From: Candidatus Rubrivivax defluviihabitans
GTDB lineage: Bacteria; Pseudomonadota; Gammaproteobacteria; Burkholderiales; Burkholderiaceae_C
Length of the DNA stretch: 64,000 nt
Reading direction: 5' to 3'
Assembly (NCBI GenBank): GCA_016709385.1
Contig: JADJMW010000002.1
Coordinates: forward strand, 124,001 to 188,000
Shown piece after piece: positions 50,648 to 59,463 of the stretch; position 1 is the first letter of the stretch; every line of letters starts with the position of its first letter. The translations under genes and the position numbers were made by a program. The notes below the pieces were generated by a model. It was not told the DNA's origin. It was given only the letters and a program-made list of their open reading frames with translations, and ran no database searches.

Positions 50648-52507
50648 TCAGAAGCGGCTGCCGCCCTGGTAACGGTGTGCCAACACGTCCTGCAAGGCCT
50701 TGACCACGCCGAACGCCTCCTTGAGCTGGCCGCGCTCGAAATTGGATAGCTCTTCGGGCCGCAGGTAGTTGTCCACCGGTTGCCCGGCCGCCATCTGCCG
50801 CGCCTGGTGGCGGATGCGGATGGTGGACATGAATTCCAGCGCGTCGCGCAGGTCGTGCACGCCCTTCGCGCTGATCTCGCCGCTGTCGGCCGCCACCGCC
50901 AGCCGGTCGTGGGTGTTGACGGCGTCGTGGCCGCCGGCCAGCGCGTAGACGCGCGCCAGGTCGACCACCGGCACGATGCCTTCGTGCTTCAAGTCCAGCG
51001 TCCCCTTGTGCTCGCCCGAGCGGATGGTGCTCAGGCCGCCGAACAGCCCCAGCGGCGGCCGCCGCTTCAGCGCATTGCCCACCATGTGCGCCAGGAACAG
51101 GCTGTTGCCGCGCGTGCGCCTGAGCATGTCGGTGCGCAGCCCGTCGAGCAGCTCGCCGCGGCCGGCCACGGTGCGCACGTCGAAGAAGACGCAGGTCAGC
51201 ATCAGCGCCATCGGCTCGGGCGTGTCCACCCACTTGCGGAAATACTCGGCCCAGACTCGGCGCGGCTGGCGCCACTTGTCGGTCATGGCCATCATCTCGC
51301 CGGGGCAGTGGATGTAGCCGCAGGCGGCCAGGCCATCGCAGACCCAGCTGGCGAGCAGCTTGAAATACGTGCCGTGGGCGGCCTCTTCGTAGGCATCGTC
51401 CAGCACCATGCAGTTGTCCTGGTCGCTCTTGGCCGTCTGCTCGCTGCGCGCCTGCGAGCCTGCGGCCACCCAGGCGTAGTCCACCGGCGGCGGGCCGAGT
51501 TTCGCTTCGCCCAGGTGCAGCAGCCGCGCGGTGATCGCGTCGGTGATGGCCGTGACCATGTGCCCGGTGGCATAAGCACTGGCGCCGGCGGCGGCCAGGT
51601 GCTGCTGCAGCGTGCGCACGCGGGCGGCGGTGGCGACCAGGCCTTCCAGCGTGGTCTGCTTGTGGATGTCGCCGGACAGGTAGACAGCCGAGCTGCTGTG
51701 CTGTTCGGTCACGTCGGTGGCGGTGATCATGCCGGCCGGCAGCGTGCCGTCCATCACCGGCACGTGATGGATGTTGTGGCGCGCCATCAGCATCAGCGCC
51801 TCGAAGCCGGGCGCGTCGATGTCGATCGTGAGCGGCGCCACGGTGGCGATCTCCACCACCGGCAGCGCCGTGTCCAGCCCGGAGGCCAGCGCGCGGTTGC
51901 GCAGGTCGCGGTCTGTGACCAGGCCGAACAGGTGGCCTTGCTCCACCAGCAGCACCGACGAGACGCGCTGGTCGCGCATCAGCTCGGCCACGGCACGGAT
52001 GGGGCTGTGCGGCGAGACCGTGATCGGGGTGCGCTTGAGCAGCTTGCGCACCGGCGTCCGCATCAGGTTCATGTGCGGGTCGGCCGCTTCGCTGGGCGTG
52101 CGCTGCGCGCTCGGCGGCTCCACGAAGAGCTGCAGCGCTGGGTGCGCCTCGAGCAGCGCCGCCAGTTCGTCGGCCGGCAGGAAGCCCACCAGCACCGCTG
52201 TCTCGGCCACTGCCGCGCAGCCGCCCAGCGCCGCGGCCGGCTGCACGCCAGCGCCGAACCAGTCTGGCGCCTTCACGTTGAAGGCGGCTTCGCCGGCTTC
52301 GTTGTGGAAGCCGACGCTGCCGCGGGCCACGATGCCCAGCCGCTGCGTCAACGCATCGGCGCCAGCCACCATCTCGCGCGCGGCAAATCGCCGGGGCTGC
52401 AGTCTGGCCAGCAGCGCCTCGCGCGCGGTGGCGTCGAGCTGGCCCAGCACGCGGTGGCGCTGCAGGGCGGAGGCGAGGGCTTCGGGGTCGGGCAAGGTGG
52501 CGGGCAT
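50648..52507 (-). CDS. cNMP-binding/CBS/DUF294 putative nucleotidyltransferase (second copy)
   Basis: 619 aa from ATG 52507. It has the same order as the protein at 40504-42405: cNMP-like domain (~10-130), CBS pair (~155-285, SSVLLVEQGHLFGLVTDRDL, HNIHHVPVMDGTLPAGMITA), DUF294 nucleotidyltransferase-like domain (VAAGSQARSEQTAKSDQDNC) and a helical C-terminus. The catalytic-like motif differs: AGSQARSEQ here and FGSEGRGEQ in the first copy. Two paralogues in 10 kb suggest separate targets. It is divergent from lysE. Confidence 0.9.
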   Translation of the reverse strand: MPATLPDPEALASALQRHRVLGQLDATAREALLARLQPRRFAAREMVAGADALTQRLGIVARGSVGFHNEAGEAAFNVKAPDWFGAGVQPAAALGGCAAVAETAVLVGFLPADELAALLEAHPALQLFVEPPSAQRTPSEAADPHMNLMRTPVRKLLKRTPITVSPHSPIRAVAELMRDQRVSSVLLVEQGHLFGLVTDRDLRNRALASGLDTALPVVEIATVAPLTIDIDAPGFEALMLMARHNIHHVPVMDGTLPAGMITATDVTEQHSSSAVYLSGDIHKQTTLEGLVATAARVRTLQQHLAAAGASAYATGHMVTAITDAITARLLHLGEAKLGPPPVDYAWVAAGSQARSEQTAKSDQDNCMVLDDAYEEAAHGTYFKLLASWVCDGLAACGYIHCPGEMMAMTDKWRQPRRVWAEYFRKWVDTPEPMALMLTCVFFDVRTVAGRGELLDGLRTDMLRRTRGNSLFLAHMVGNALKRRPPLGLFGGLSTIRSGEHKGTLDLKHEGIVPVVDLARVYALAGGHDAVNTHDRLAVAADSGEISAKGVHDLRDALEFMSTIRIRHQARQMAAGQPVDNYLRPEELSNFERGQLKEAFGVVKALQDVLAHRYQGGSRF

Positions 52508-52628
52508 GGCGGTCCGGGTGGCGGCGAATGGATGAGTTGCTATTGGACACCCAGCACTGCAGCTAGCCGCCGCCGGCCGGCACGACGGCCGGGACTGCGC
52601 ACCCGTCACTGGCCCTATCCTGGGCGCC

Positions 52629-53243
52629 ATGACGGCCACGCTGTTCCTCCAGTCGATGTGGGTGGGCCTGGCGATCGCCGCGCCGGTGGGCCCGATCGGC
52701 GTGCTCGTGATCCAGCGCACCTTGCGCCACGGCGTGCCGGTCGGCCTGGCCACCGGACTGGGTGCTGCGGTGGCCGACGCCGCCTACGGCGCGGTGGCGG
52801 CGTATGGCGTCACCGGCCTGACGGCCTGGCTGCAGGGCGCACGCGTACCCTTGGCCCTGGCGGGTGGCGCTTTCCTGCTGTGGCTGGCCTGGCGCACCTG
52901 GCTTGCCGAACCGGCAGCGATGGGCTGCAGCGCGTCGGCCGCGCCGGGCCTGGCGGCCACCTTTGCCGGCGCCGTGGCCCTGACGCTGTCCAATCCGGCC
53001 ACCATGCTGTCGTTCATCGCCATCTTCGGGGCCCTGGCAGGCGCCGGGGCGCCGGCGTCGCCGGGCACGATGGTCGCCGGCGTGCTGGCCGGTTCGGCGC
53101 TGTGGTGGCTGCTGCTGTGTGCTGCGGTGGGCGTGCTGCGCGGGCGCTTCGACGTCGCCTGGCAGCGCCGCGTGGCGCGTGTCTCGGCGCTGATGCTGGC
53201 GGCCTTTGCGCTGTGGCAGTGGGGGTCCTTGCTGGCGCGGTAG
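52629..53243 (+). CDS. LysE/RhtB family amino-acid exporter
   Basis: 204 aa, six membrane helices. The family signature is at the N-terminus (VGLAIAAPVGPIGVLVIQRT, GVPVGLATGLGAAVADAAYG) and the LSNPATMLSFIAIFGAL motif lies centrally. LysE/RhtB proteins export basic or neutral amino acids or homoserine lactones. A TATCCT -10-like box only 7 bases before the ATG hints at a leaderless or very short-leader mRNA. The substrate is unknown. Confidence 0.9.
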   Translation: MTATLFLQSMWVGLAIAAPVGPIGVLVIQRTLRHGVPVGLATGLGAAVADAAYGAVAAYGVTGLTAWLQGARVPLALAGGAFLLWLAWRTWLAEPAAMGCSASAAPGLAATFAGAVALTLSNPATMLSFIAIFGALAGAGAPASPGTMVAGVLAGSALWWLLLCAAVGVLRGRFDVAWQRRVARVSALMLAAFALWQWGSLLAR

Positions 53244-53272
53244 TCCTCGCCCCCCGCGGTGCCGGAAACGGC

Positions 53273-53296
53273 GAGGCCCCGCCGCGGCGGGGCCTC
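53273..53296. terminator. 24-bp perfect palindrome between convergent genes
   Basis: GAGGCCCCGCCG followed by its exact reverse complement spans 53273-53296, in the gap between lysE and the small minus-strand gene. There is no strong T-tract on either side, so it would be a weak or bidirectional terminator. Confidence 0.5.
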
Positions 53297-53343
53297 TCGA
53301 TGGCGCTCGCTCGGCGCCATACTGGGCACCGGGTCCGTGTCGT

Positions 53344-53541
53344 TCAGGTGTTGGGCGGGCGTACCGCCTCGGTGGCCACCACCTGGGCCGGCGCGGCCTG
53401 GCGGGCCATCTGCAGGTCGGCGGCGGGCTGCGTGGCGAGCAGGTCGACGCTGGCCAGGATCGACAGCGTCACGAAGGCGGCGAAGCCGAAGGCGGTGACG
53501 CGGGCGCTCGTGCGGGTGGCGAGGGCGTTGCGGTGGTTCAT
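53344..53541 (-). CDS. Small protein with one membrane helix (65 aa)
   Basis: 65 aa from ATG 53541, behind an AGGAG site at good spacing. A basic N-terminus (MNHRNALATRTSARVTA) leads to one hydrophobic segment (FGFAAFVTLSILASVDLLA) and a short Ala/Pro-rich tail, so it is either an anchored small protein or a secreted peptide. I do not recognise it. The ribosome site and helix argue that it is real. Confidence 0.6.
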   Translation of the reverse strand: MNHRNALATRTSARVTAFGFAAFVTLSILASVDLLATQPAADLQMARQAAPAQVVATEAVRPPNT

Positions 53542-53678
53542 GTGAGGCTCCTGCAAGGGGTGGGACCGTTGGCGATGGAGTGAACTCTAGGCAGCTGCAC
53601 CGCGCGCCGCCACGCGCCTGCGACGAAGCGCGGCCGTGCCGGAGCGAACGGCGGCTGCGGTGGATGAACGGCGGCCGT

Positions 53679-54710
53679 TCAGCCGCCGGCGGCACTGGGC
53701 CGGCCGTGCCAGGCTGCGAGCAAGGCCGCTTCGCGGCCGGCTTCCAGGCCCACCGCGGGGCGCGGCGGGCCCCCGACCGTGCCGGCGGCATCGGCTCGGG
53801 CTGCTTCGGCCGCCCAGGCTGCGGTGTCGGCCAGGGTGGCCGCCAGCGGCCGGCATGTCAGGCCGCTGGCCAGCGCGCGGGCGATGCTGACCTGGTCCAG
53901 GCCCCATTGGCCCTGCGGCAGCCACAGCGGCAGCTCGGTCCACGGCGCCACGCCTTGCGCCAGCAGAAAGGCTTCGTCCAGCCATCGCAGCCGGGCCTGC
54001 GGCGCCAGCAGACGGCGCGCGGCTTCCAACAGCCCGCCCATGGTGAGCGGCTCGGCGGGACCGGTCAGGTTGAACGTTCCGGCGCTGCCGCGTTCGGCTT
54101 GCAGCAGCATCCAGGCAGCGGCGTCGCGCGCGTCGATGAACTGCACCGGCGCCTCCGGGTCGCCCGGCGCCAGTACCTCGCCGGCGCGCGTCAGGCGCTG
54201 CAGCCACCAGGTGAAGCGCCCGGTGGGGTCGTGCGGTCCCACCAGCAGCCCCGGCCGCGACACCAGGCAGCGCGTGCCGAAGCCCTGCTGTGCGGCGGCC
54301 TCGCACAAGGCTTTCAGGCCGCCGTAGGTCTCCCCGGTGACGGCTTCGGTGGCGGGGTCGTCCAGCGTCTGCACGGAGGCGTTCTCGTCCAGGCCGGGCG
54401 CATCGAAGGTGGTGTAGACGCTGATGCTCGACACCAACTGGTACTGCCCCACGCGCCCGGCCAGCCGCTCGGCCATCTTGCGCACCTGGCGCGGCACGTA
54501 GGCGCTGGTGTCGATGGCGGCGTCCCAGGTGCCGGCGTCCAGCGCCGAGAGGTCGCCGTCGCGGTCGGCGATGCGGTGTTCGGCCTGCGGGAACAAGCCC
54601 GGCCCGCTGCGGCCGCGGTGCAGCAGCGTCACGCGGTGGCCGCGCGCCAGCGCCTGTTCGGCCAGGTGGCGGCCCAGGAAGCGCGTGCCGCCCAGGATGA
54701 GCAGGTTCAC
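53679..54710 (-). CDS. NAD-dependent epimerase/dehydratase family protein
   Basis: 343 aa from GTG 54710, which overlaps the previous gene's stop (GTGA) and has GGAG upstream. It begins with NLLILGGTRFLGRHLAEQAL, an extended-SDR Rossmann motif. YGGLKALCE contains Tyr-x-x-x-Lys of the SDR active site, and SSISVYTTF precedes it. The rest (VSRPGLLVGPHDPTGRFTWW, NLTGPAEPLTMGGLLEAARR) resembles NAD-dependent reductase/epimerase proteins of unknown substrate. It is last of a four-gene unit with a CWC protein, MatB and a Bug receptor. Confidence 0.9.
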   Translation of the reverse strand: MNLLILGGTRFLGRHLAEQALARGHRVTLLHRGRSGPGLFPQAEHRIADRDGDLSALDAGTWDAAIDTSAYVPRQVRKMAERLAGRVGQYQLVSSISVYTTFDAPGLDENASVQTLDDPATEAVTGETYGGLKALCEAAAQQGFGTRCLVSRPGLLVGPHDPTGRFTWWLQRLTRAGEVLAPGDPEAPVQFIDARDAAAWMLLQAERGSAGTFNLTGPAEPLTMGGLLEAARRLLAPQARLRWLDEAFLLAQGVAPWTELPLWLPQGQWGLDQVSIARALASGLTCRPLAATLADTAAWAAEAARADAAGTVGGPPRPAVGLEAGREAALLAAWHGRPSAAGG

Positions 54711-54943
54711 GAACCGGACTCCGGCGCCGGCCTTGCGCGCCCCGGCGCGGACTCGGCTCGCGCCAGACCCTGCAGGCAGGCCAGGCACAGGCAGCCGACG
54801 AACTGCTGCCGCAACCGCGCCTGCAGCGCCGTGCCGAGATCGATGCCGGCACAATGGCAGGGGCCCGTCCCGGCCGCGCCGCAGTGGAACGTGCCGCCGC
54901 ATCGCGGGCAGCGGTCGGCGGTGGTGGCGGTGGGCGCGCTCAT
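54707..54943 (-). CDS. Cysteine-rich CWC family protein
   Basis: 78 aa from ATG 54943. The pattern CPRCGGTFHCGAAGTGPCHC and, further on, GCLCLACL matches the CWC family of small cysteine-rich proteins, probably metal-binding. The function is unknown. It starts 4 bp after the matB stop and overlaps the epimerase start by four bases. The last ~20 residues are Arg/Pro-rich. Confidence 0.87.
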   Translation of the reverse strand: MSAPTATTADRCPRCGGTFHCGAAGTGPCHCAGIDLGTALQARLRQQFVGCLCLACLQGLARAESAPGRARPAPESGS

Positions 54944-54947
54944 CGCG

Positions 54948-56483
54948 TCAACGCACGAACAGCCCGCGGTGTTCTTCGCGCAGCAGGTTCTTCTGCACCT
55001 TTCCCATGCTGTTGCGCGGCAGCTCGGGCACCACGAAGACCTGTTTCGGCAGCTTGAAATTGGCAATCTGCTTGCGCAGTTGCGCCGCGATGGCCGCGCC
55101 GTCCAGCGTGGCGCCGGGCCGGGGCACCACCACGGCCACCACGGCCTCGCCGAAGTCGGGGTGCGGCACGCCGATGACCGCCGACTCGGCCACGCCCGGC
55201 AGTTCGTTGACGACGCCTTCGATCTCGGCCGGGTAGACGTTATAGCCGCCGCTGATGATGAAATCCTTGCTGCGGCCGACGATGGTGACGTAGCCGTGCT
55301 CGTCGATGCGGCCCACGTCGCCGGTCTTGAACCACAGGTCGGTGGTGAATTCGTCGGCCGTCTTCTCGGGCATGCGCCAGTAGCCCTTGAAGACGTTGGG
55401 GCCCTTGACCTGGATGTGGCCCACTTCGCCGGCCGGCAGCGGGCTGCCCTTGTCGTCGAGCACGCGCACGCCCACGCCGGGCAGCGGCAGCCCCACGGTG
55501 CCGCCGCGGCGCGCGCCCTCCGGTCGGTAGGGGTTGCTGGTGAGCATGACCGTCTCGCTCATGCCGTAGCGTTCCAGGATGGTGTGGCCGGTGCGTTCGC
55601 GCCAGGCGTTGAAAGTCTCGATCAGCAGCGGCGCCGAGCCGCTGATGAAGAGCCGCATGGACTTGCAGGCGCCGCGCGTGAGGCCGGGTTCGGCGAGCAT
55701 CCGCACGTACAGCGTGGGCACGCCCATGAAGACCGTGGCTTCGGGCAGCCGCGCCACCACGGCGCGGGCGTCGAAGCGGTTGAACCAGATCATGCGGCTG
55801 CCGTTCAGCAGCGCGCCGTGAGAGGCCACGAACAGGCCGTGCACGTGGAAGATGGGCAGGGCGTGGACGAGCACGTCGCCTTTCTGCCAGCCCCAGTAGT
55901 CTTTCAGCACCCGCGCGTTGGACAGCAGGTTGCCGTGCGTGAGCATGGCGCCCTTGCTGCGCCCGGTGGTGCCGCTGGTGTACAGGATGGCCGCCAGGTC
56001 GCCCGCCGCGCGCGCCACGGGCTCGTGGATATCGGGCTGGAAGGCGGCGCGGTCGAGCAAGGTGCCGCTGCGGTCGTCGTTGAGGGTGTAGACGTGCTGG
56101 GTGCCGGCCAGGAACGCAATCTTGCTGACCCAGCCGAAGTTGGCGCCGCTGCACACCACCACCGCCGGCTCGGCGTTGCGGATGAAATATTCGATCTCGG
56201 CCGCCTGGTAGGCACTGTTCAGCGGCAGGACCACATGCCCGGCGCGCAGCACCGCCAGGTAGAGCATGAGTGCTTCCACGCTCTTTTCCACTTGCACGGC
56301 GATGCGCGATTCGGGCGGCAGTTCCAGCGACCCGATCAGGTTGGCCAGCATGGCCGTGCCGCGTTCGAGGTCGCGCCAGGTGTAACGCAGCGGCACGGGC
56401 GTGTCGGCCGTCTCGATGGCCACGCCCTCCAGGTTGGCCGGGAAGGCCGCGCGCAGCGCGCTGAACAGGTTTCCGGAAGTCAT
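54948..56483 (-). CDS. matB: Malonyl-CoA synthetase-type acyl-CoA ligase
   Basis: 511 aa, an ANL superfamily enzyme. The P-loop is ILYTSGTTGRSKGAMLTH, followed by LPIFHVHGLFVA, ERYGMSETVMLTSNPY and the hinge WFKTGDVGRIDEHGYV. The catalytic lysine lies near NSMGKVQKNLL. The GMSET and RPEG regions resemble malonate-CoA ligases, which make malonyl-CoA from malonate, ATP and CoA. It begins one base after a Bug-type receptor gene, so a carboxylate-uptake and activation role (malonate or methylmalonate) is likely. Substrate choice is inferred from similarity. Confidence 0.85.
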   Translation of the reverse strand: MTSGNLFSALRAAFPANLEGVAIETADTPVPLRYTWRDLERGTAMLANLIGSLELPPESRIAVQVEKSVEALMLYLAVLRAGHVVLPLNSAYQAAEIEYFIRNAEPAVVVCSGANFGWVSKIAFLAGTQHVYTLNDDRSGTLLDRAAFQPDIHEPVARAAGDLAAILYTSGTTGRSKGAMLTHGNLLSNARVLKDYWGWQKGDVLVHALPIFHVHGLFVASHGALLNGSRMIWFNRFDARAVVARLPEATVFMGVPTLYVRMLAEPGLTRGACKSMRLFISGSAPLLIETFNAWRERTGHTILERYGMSETVMLTSNPYRPEGARRGGTVGLPLPGVGVRVLDDKGSPLPAGEVGHIQVKGPNVFKGYWRMPEKTADEFTTDLWFKTGDVGRIDEHGYVTIVGRSKDFIISGGYNVYPAEIEGVVNELPGVAESAVIGVPHPDFGEAVVAVVVPRPGATLDGAAIAAQLRKQIANFKLPKQVFVVPELPRNSMGKVQKNLLREEHRGLFVR

Positions 56484-56484
56484 G

Positions 56485-57459
56485 TCAGTCGAGCTTGGCC
56501 CCGGATGTCTTCACCACCTCGGCCCAGCGCTTCACCTCGCTGGCGACGAAGCGGCCGAAATCGTCGCCCCACAAGTCGGGAGTCTCGGTGCCCAGGCCGG
56601 TCCACTGCGACTTCAGCTCGGCGCTGTTCAGCGCCTGGCGCATGCCCGCCTGCATGGCGGCCACGGCTTCGCGCGGTGTGCCCTTGGGCGCCCAGATGCC
56701 GTACCAGGTGGCCACCTTGTAACTGGGCAGGCCGGCCTCGGCCGCGGTCGGCACGTCGGGGAAGGCCACGGCGCGCTTGTCGGCGGCCACCGCGAGGGCG
56801 CGCAGCCGCCCGCCCTTGATGTGTGCGGCCGAAGAGCCCAGGCCGTCGAACATCATCTCCACCTGGCCGGCGATGAGATCTTGCAGCGCCGGGCCGGCGC
56901 CGCGGTAGGGAATGTGGGTGATGAAGGTCTTGGTCTGCAGCTTGAACAATTCGCCGGCCAGATGGTGCGAGGTGCCGTTGCCGGCCGACGCGTAGTTGAG
57001 CTTGCCCGGGTTCTTGCGCAGGTGGTCCAGCAGCTGCGCCAGCGTGGTGGCCTGCACCTTGGCGGGATTGACGACCACGACCTGCGGCACGCTGGACACC
57101 AGGCCCACCGGCACGAAGTCGGTGAGGATGTCGTAGTCCAGCTTCGGGTACATGCTGGGCGCGATGGAATGGTGCACCGCGCCCATGAAATAGGTGTAGC
57201 CGTCGGGCGCGGCCTTGGCTGCCACCGAGGCACCCACAGTGCCGCCGGCGCCGCCCTTGTTGTCGATCAGGAACTGGCGGTTCAGGTTCTTGCCCATGGC
57301 GCCGAACAGCGGCCGCGCGAAAGCGTCGGTGCCGCCGCCGGGCGGGAAGGGCACGACGATGTTGACCGGCTTGGTGGGCCAGCCCTGGGCGTGCACGTAG
57401 GGGGCGGTCAACGCGGCGGCGCCGGCGGCCAGCAGCTGGCGACGGGTGGGGTGGGTCAT
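56485..57459 (-). CDS. Bug-family tripartite tricarboxylate receptor (periplasmic binding protein)
   Basis: 324 aa. The N-terminus TRRQLLAAGAAALTAPYVHA is a signal with a twin-arginine-like pair. The mature part has the Bug signature WPTKPVNIVVPFPPGGGTDAFARPL, NYASAGNGTSHHLAGELF and IPYRGAGPALQDLIAGQVEMMFD. Such receptors capture carboxylates for TctAB-type transporters; many are orphans, as here. The adjoining matB suggests malonate or a related dicarboxylate as ligand. Confidence 0.93.
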   Translation of the reverse strand: MTHPTRRQLLAAGAAALTAPYVHAQGWPTKPVNIVVPFPPGGGTDAFARPLFGAMGKNLNRQFLIDNKGGAGGTVGASVAAKAAPDGYTYFMGAVHHSIAPSMYPKLDYDILTDFVPVGLVSSVPQVVVVNPAKVQATTLAQLLDHLRKNPGKLNYASAGNGTSHHLAGELFKLQTKTFITHIPYRGAGPALQDLIAGQVEMMFDGLGSSAAHIKGGRLRALAVAADKRAVAFPDVPTAAEAGLPSYKVATWYGIWAPKGTPREAVAAMQAGMRQALNSAELKSQWTGLGTETPDLWGDDFGRFVASEVKRWAEVVKTSGAKLD

Positions 57460-57688
57460 GGCGGTGTCTCCTGGACAGTGTTCGAAATGCGGCGATCATC
57501 GCGGGGCGGGCCGATTCTGCGGTGCCGCGGGACTTCGCCCTATGGGGCAAGCCCGGGCCGCGCCACATGTCGTCGAGCCTGCACGCCGCGCTGCCGGCAA
57601 CCCTGCATATGACTTTGCCCGGCGCCCAGCAACGGCCCGCCGGCTTACCGCACTAGACTGCACGCATCTTCCTACCTGGAGCCTCGCC

Positions 57689-57988
57689 GTGATCCTGGAA
57701 CTCGCCGATTTCCGCATCGCTCCCGGCCAGCAGGCCGCCTTCGAAGAGGCCGTGCAGCGCGGCATCCAGACCGTGGTCCAACGTGCCCGGGGCTTCAGGG
57801 GCGCCAAGGTCAACCGCAGCATCGAAAGCCCCGAGCGCTACATCCTGCAGATCTTCTGGGAAACGCTGGAAGACCACACCGTGCATTTCCGCGGTGGAGC
57901 GCTGTTCACCGAGTGGCGCGCCATCGTCGGCCCGTTCTTTGCCGCGCCGCCGGCGGTGGAGCATTTCACGCTGGTGAGCAAACCTTGA
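57689..57988 (+). CDS. Antibiotic biosynthesis monooxygenase (ABM) domain protein
   Basis: 99 aa from GTG 57689 with GGAG upstream. The dimeric alpha-beta barrel pattern is visible in ILELADFRIAPGQQAAFEEA, ARGFRGAKVNRSIESPERYI and IFWETLEDHTVHFRGGALFTEWR. ABM proteins act as small cofactor-free or heme-linked monooxygenases, or in stress. The substrate is unknown. Its stop overlaps the TTG start of the M20 peptidase (TTGA). Confidence 0.88.
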   Translation: MILELADFRIAPGQQAAFEEAVQRGIQTVVQRARGFRGAKVNRSIESPERYILQIFWETLEDHTVHFRGGALFTEWRAIVGPFFAAPPAVEHFTLVSKP

Positions 57989-59412
57989 AGCGCGAGCACG
58001 CGCTGGCCTTGGCCGCACAGCATTTCGACAGCGGCAACTTCGCGCGCGACCTGGCGCGGCGCGTGGCCCTGCGCACCGAAAGCCAGGACCCGGCCTCGGG
58101 CCCGGCGCTGCTGGCTTACCTGGCCGAGGAGATCGGCCCCTCGCTGGCGGCGCTGGGATTCACGTTCACGATCCATCCCAACCCCGAGCCGCCCTATGGC
58201 CCGCTGCTGGTGGCCACAAGGCACGAAGGCGGCGCGCTGCCCACGGTGCTGATGTACGGCCACGGCGACGTCGTCCGCGGCCAGGACAGCTCGTGGACGC
58301 GCGGCCAGGGCCCGTGGTCGCTGGCCGCCGAAGGCGAGCGCCTCTACGGCCGCGGCACGGCCGACAACAAGGGGCAGCACAGCATCAATATCGCCGCGCT
58401 GGCCCAAGTGCTGGCGGCGCGCGAGGGGCGGCTCGGCTTCAACGTGAAGTGGCTCGTGGAAACCGGCGAGGAGACCGGCTCGCCGGGCCTGGCCGCCTTC
58501 TGCGCCGCGCATGCCGCCGAACTGGCCGCCGACGTGCTTGTCGCCAGCGACGGCCCGCGGTTGCGCGCCGACCGGCCGACGGTCTTCCTGGGTTCGCGCG
58601 GCGTGGCCAATTTCGATCTCACGCTGAAATTGCGCGATGGCGCGCACCACTCCGGCAACTGGGGCGGCCTGCTGCGCAACCCGGGCACGGTGCTGGCTGC
58701 GGCCATCGCCAGCCTGGTCGACGGCCGCGGCCGCATCCTCGTGCAGGCACTGCGCCCGCCACCGATCCCGGCCAATGTGCGTGCCGCGCTCGCCGGGGTG
58801 GAGGTCGGCGGCGACCCCGGCGACCCGGCGATCGATGCCGGTTGGGGCGAACCCGGGCTGACGCCGGCCGAGCGCGTCTTCGGCTGGAATACGCTGGAAG
58901 TGCTGGCCATGCGCACTGGCAATCCGGACCACCCGGTGAATGCCATCCCCGCCGCGGCACAGGCGCGGCTGCACCTGCGCTTCGTCGTCGGCACGGATAT
59001 CTCGCGCCTGCGTGCCGCGGTACGGGACCACCTGGCGAAGCAGGGCTTTGGTGACATCGAGGTCAGCGAGCCCGAGATCATGAACGCCACGCGGCTGGAC
59101 CCCGACAACGCCTGGGTGCGCTTTGCGCTGGCGTCCATCGAACGCAGCACCGGCTGCGCACCGGTGCTGCTGCCCAACCTGGGCGGCTCGCTGCCCAACG
59201 ACGTCTTCGCCGAACGCCTGGGCCTGCCCACGGTGTGGGTGCCGCACAGCTACCCTGGCTGCCAACAGCATGCGCCCGACGAACACCTGCTGGCCCCGGT
59301 GGCGCGCCAGGCGCTGCAGCTGATGAGCGGCCTCTTCTGGGACCTGGGCGAGGCGGGTGCTCCGGGCGTTGCGAGTTGGAGCGCCGGCAAGCTGCAAGGC
59401 GCTCGGGTATAA
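57985..59412 (+). CDS. M20 family metallopeptidase/dipeptidase
   Basis: 475 aa from TTG 57985, overlapping the previous stop. The dizinc ligands are in MYGHGDVVRG, GRGTADNKGQH, VETGEETGSPG and the C-terminal SYPGCQQHAPDEH; the dimerisation lid holds DGAHHSGNWGGLLRNPG. M20 enzymes cleave dipeptides or N-acyl amino acids in the cytoplasm; no signal peptide is seen. It is followed 51 bp later by an acyl-CoA ligase. Substrate specificity is unclear. Confidence 0.92.
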   Translation: MKREHALALAAQHFDSGNFARDLARRVALRTESQDPASGPALLAYLAEEIGPSLAALGFTFTIHPNPEPPYGPLLVATRHEGGALPTVLMYGHGDVVRGQDSSWTRGQGPWSLAAEGERLYGRGTADNKGQHSINIAALAQVLAAREGRLGFNVKWLVETGEETGSPGLAAFCAAHAAELAADVLVASDGPRLRADRPTVFLGSRGVANFDLTLKLRDGAHHSGNWGGLLRNPGTVLAAAIASLVDGRGRILVQALRPPPIPANVRAALAGVEVGGDPGDPAIDAGWGEPGLTPAERVFGWNTLEVLAMRTGNPDHPVNAIPAAAQARLHLRFVVGTDISRLRAAVRDHLAKQGFGDIEVSEPEIMNATRLDPDNAWVRFALASIERSTGCAPVLLPNLGGSLPNDVFAERLGLPTVWVPHSYPGCQQHAPDEHLLAPVARQALQLMSGLFWDLGEAGAPGVASWSAGKLQGARV

Positions 59413-59463
59413 CGGTCGGCCCCAGGACACGGCACACGATCGACGACACACGAGAGAACCACC

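Noticed and set aside
50780..53545. A 921-codon plus-strand frame opposite the DUF294 gene and running into lysE
   Set aside because: It has no recognisable domain and overlaps two genes with strong family matches.
53580..56819. A 1079-codon plus-strand frame opposite the epimerase, CWC and matB genes
   Set aside because: It is antisense to three recognisable genes and has shadow-frame composition.
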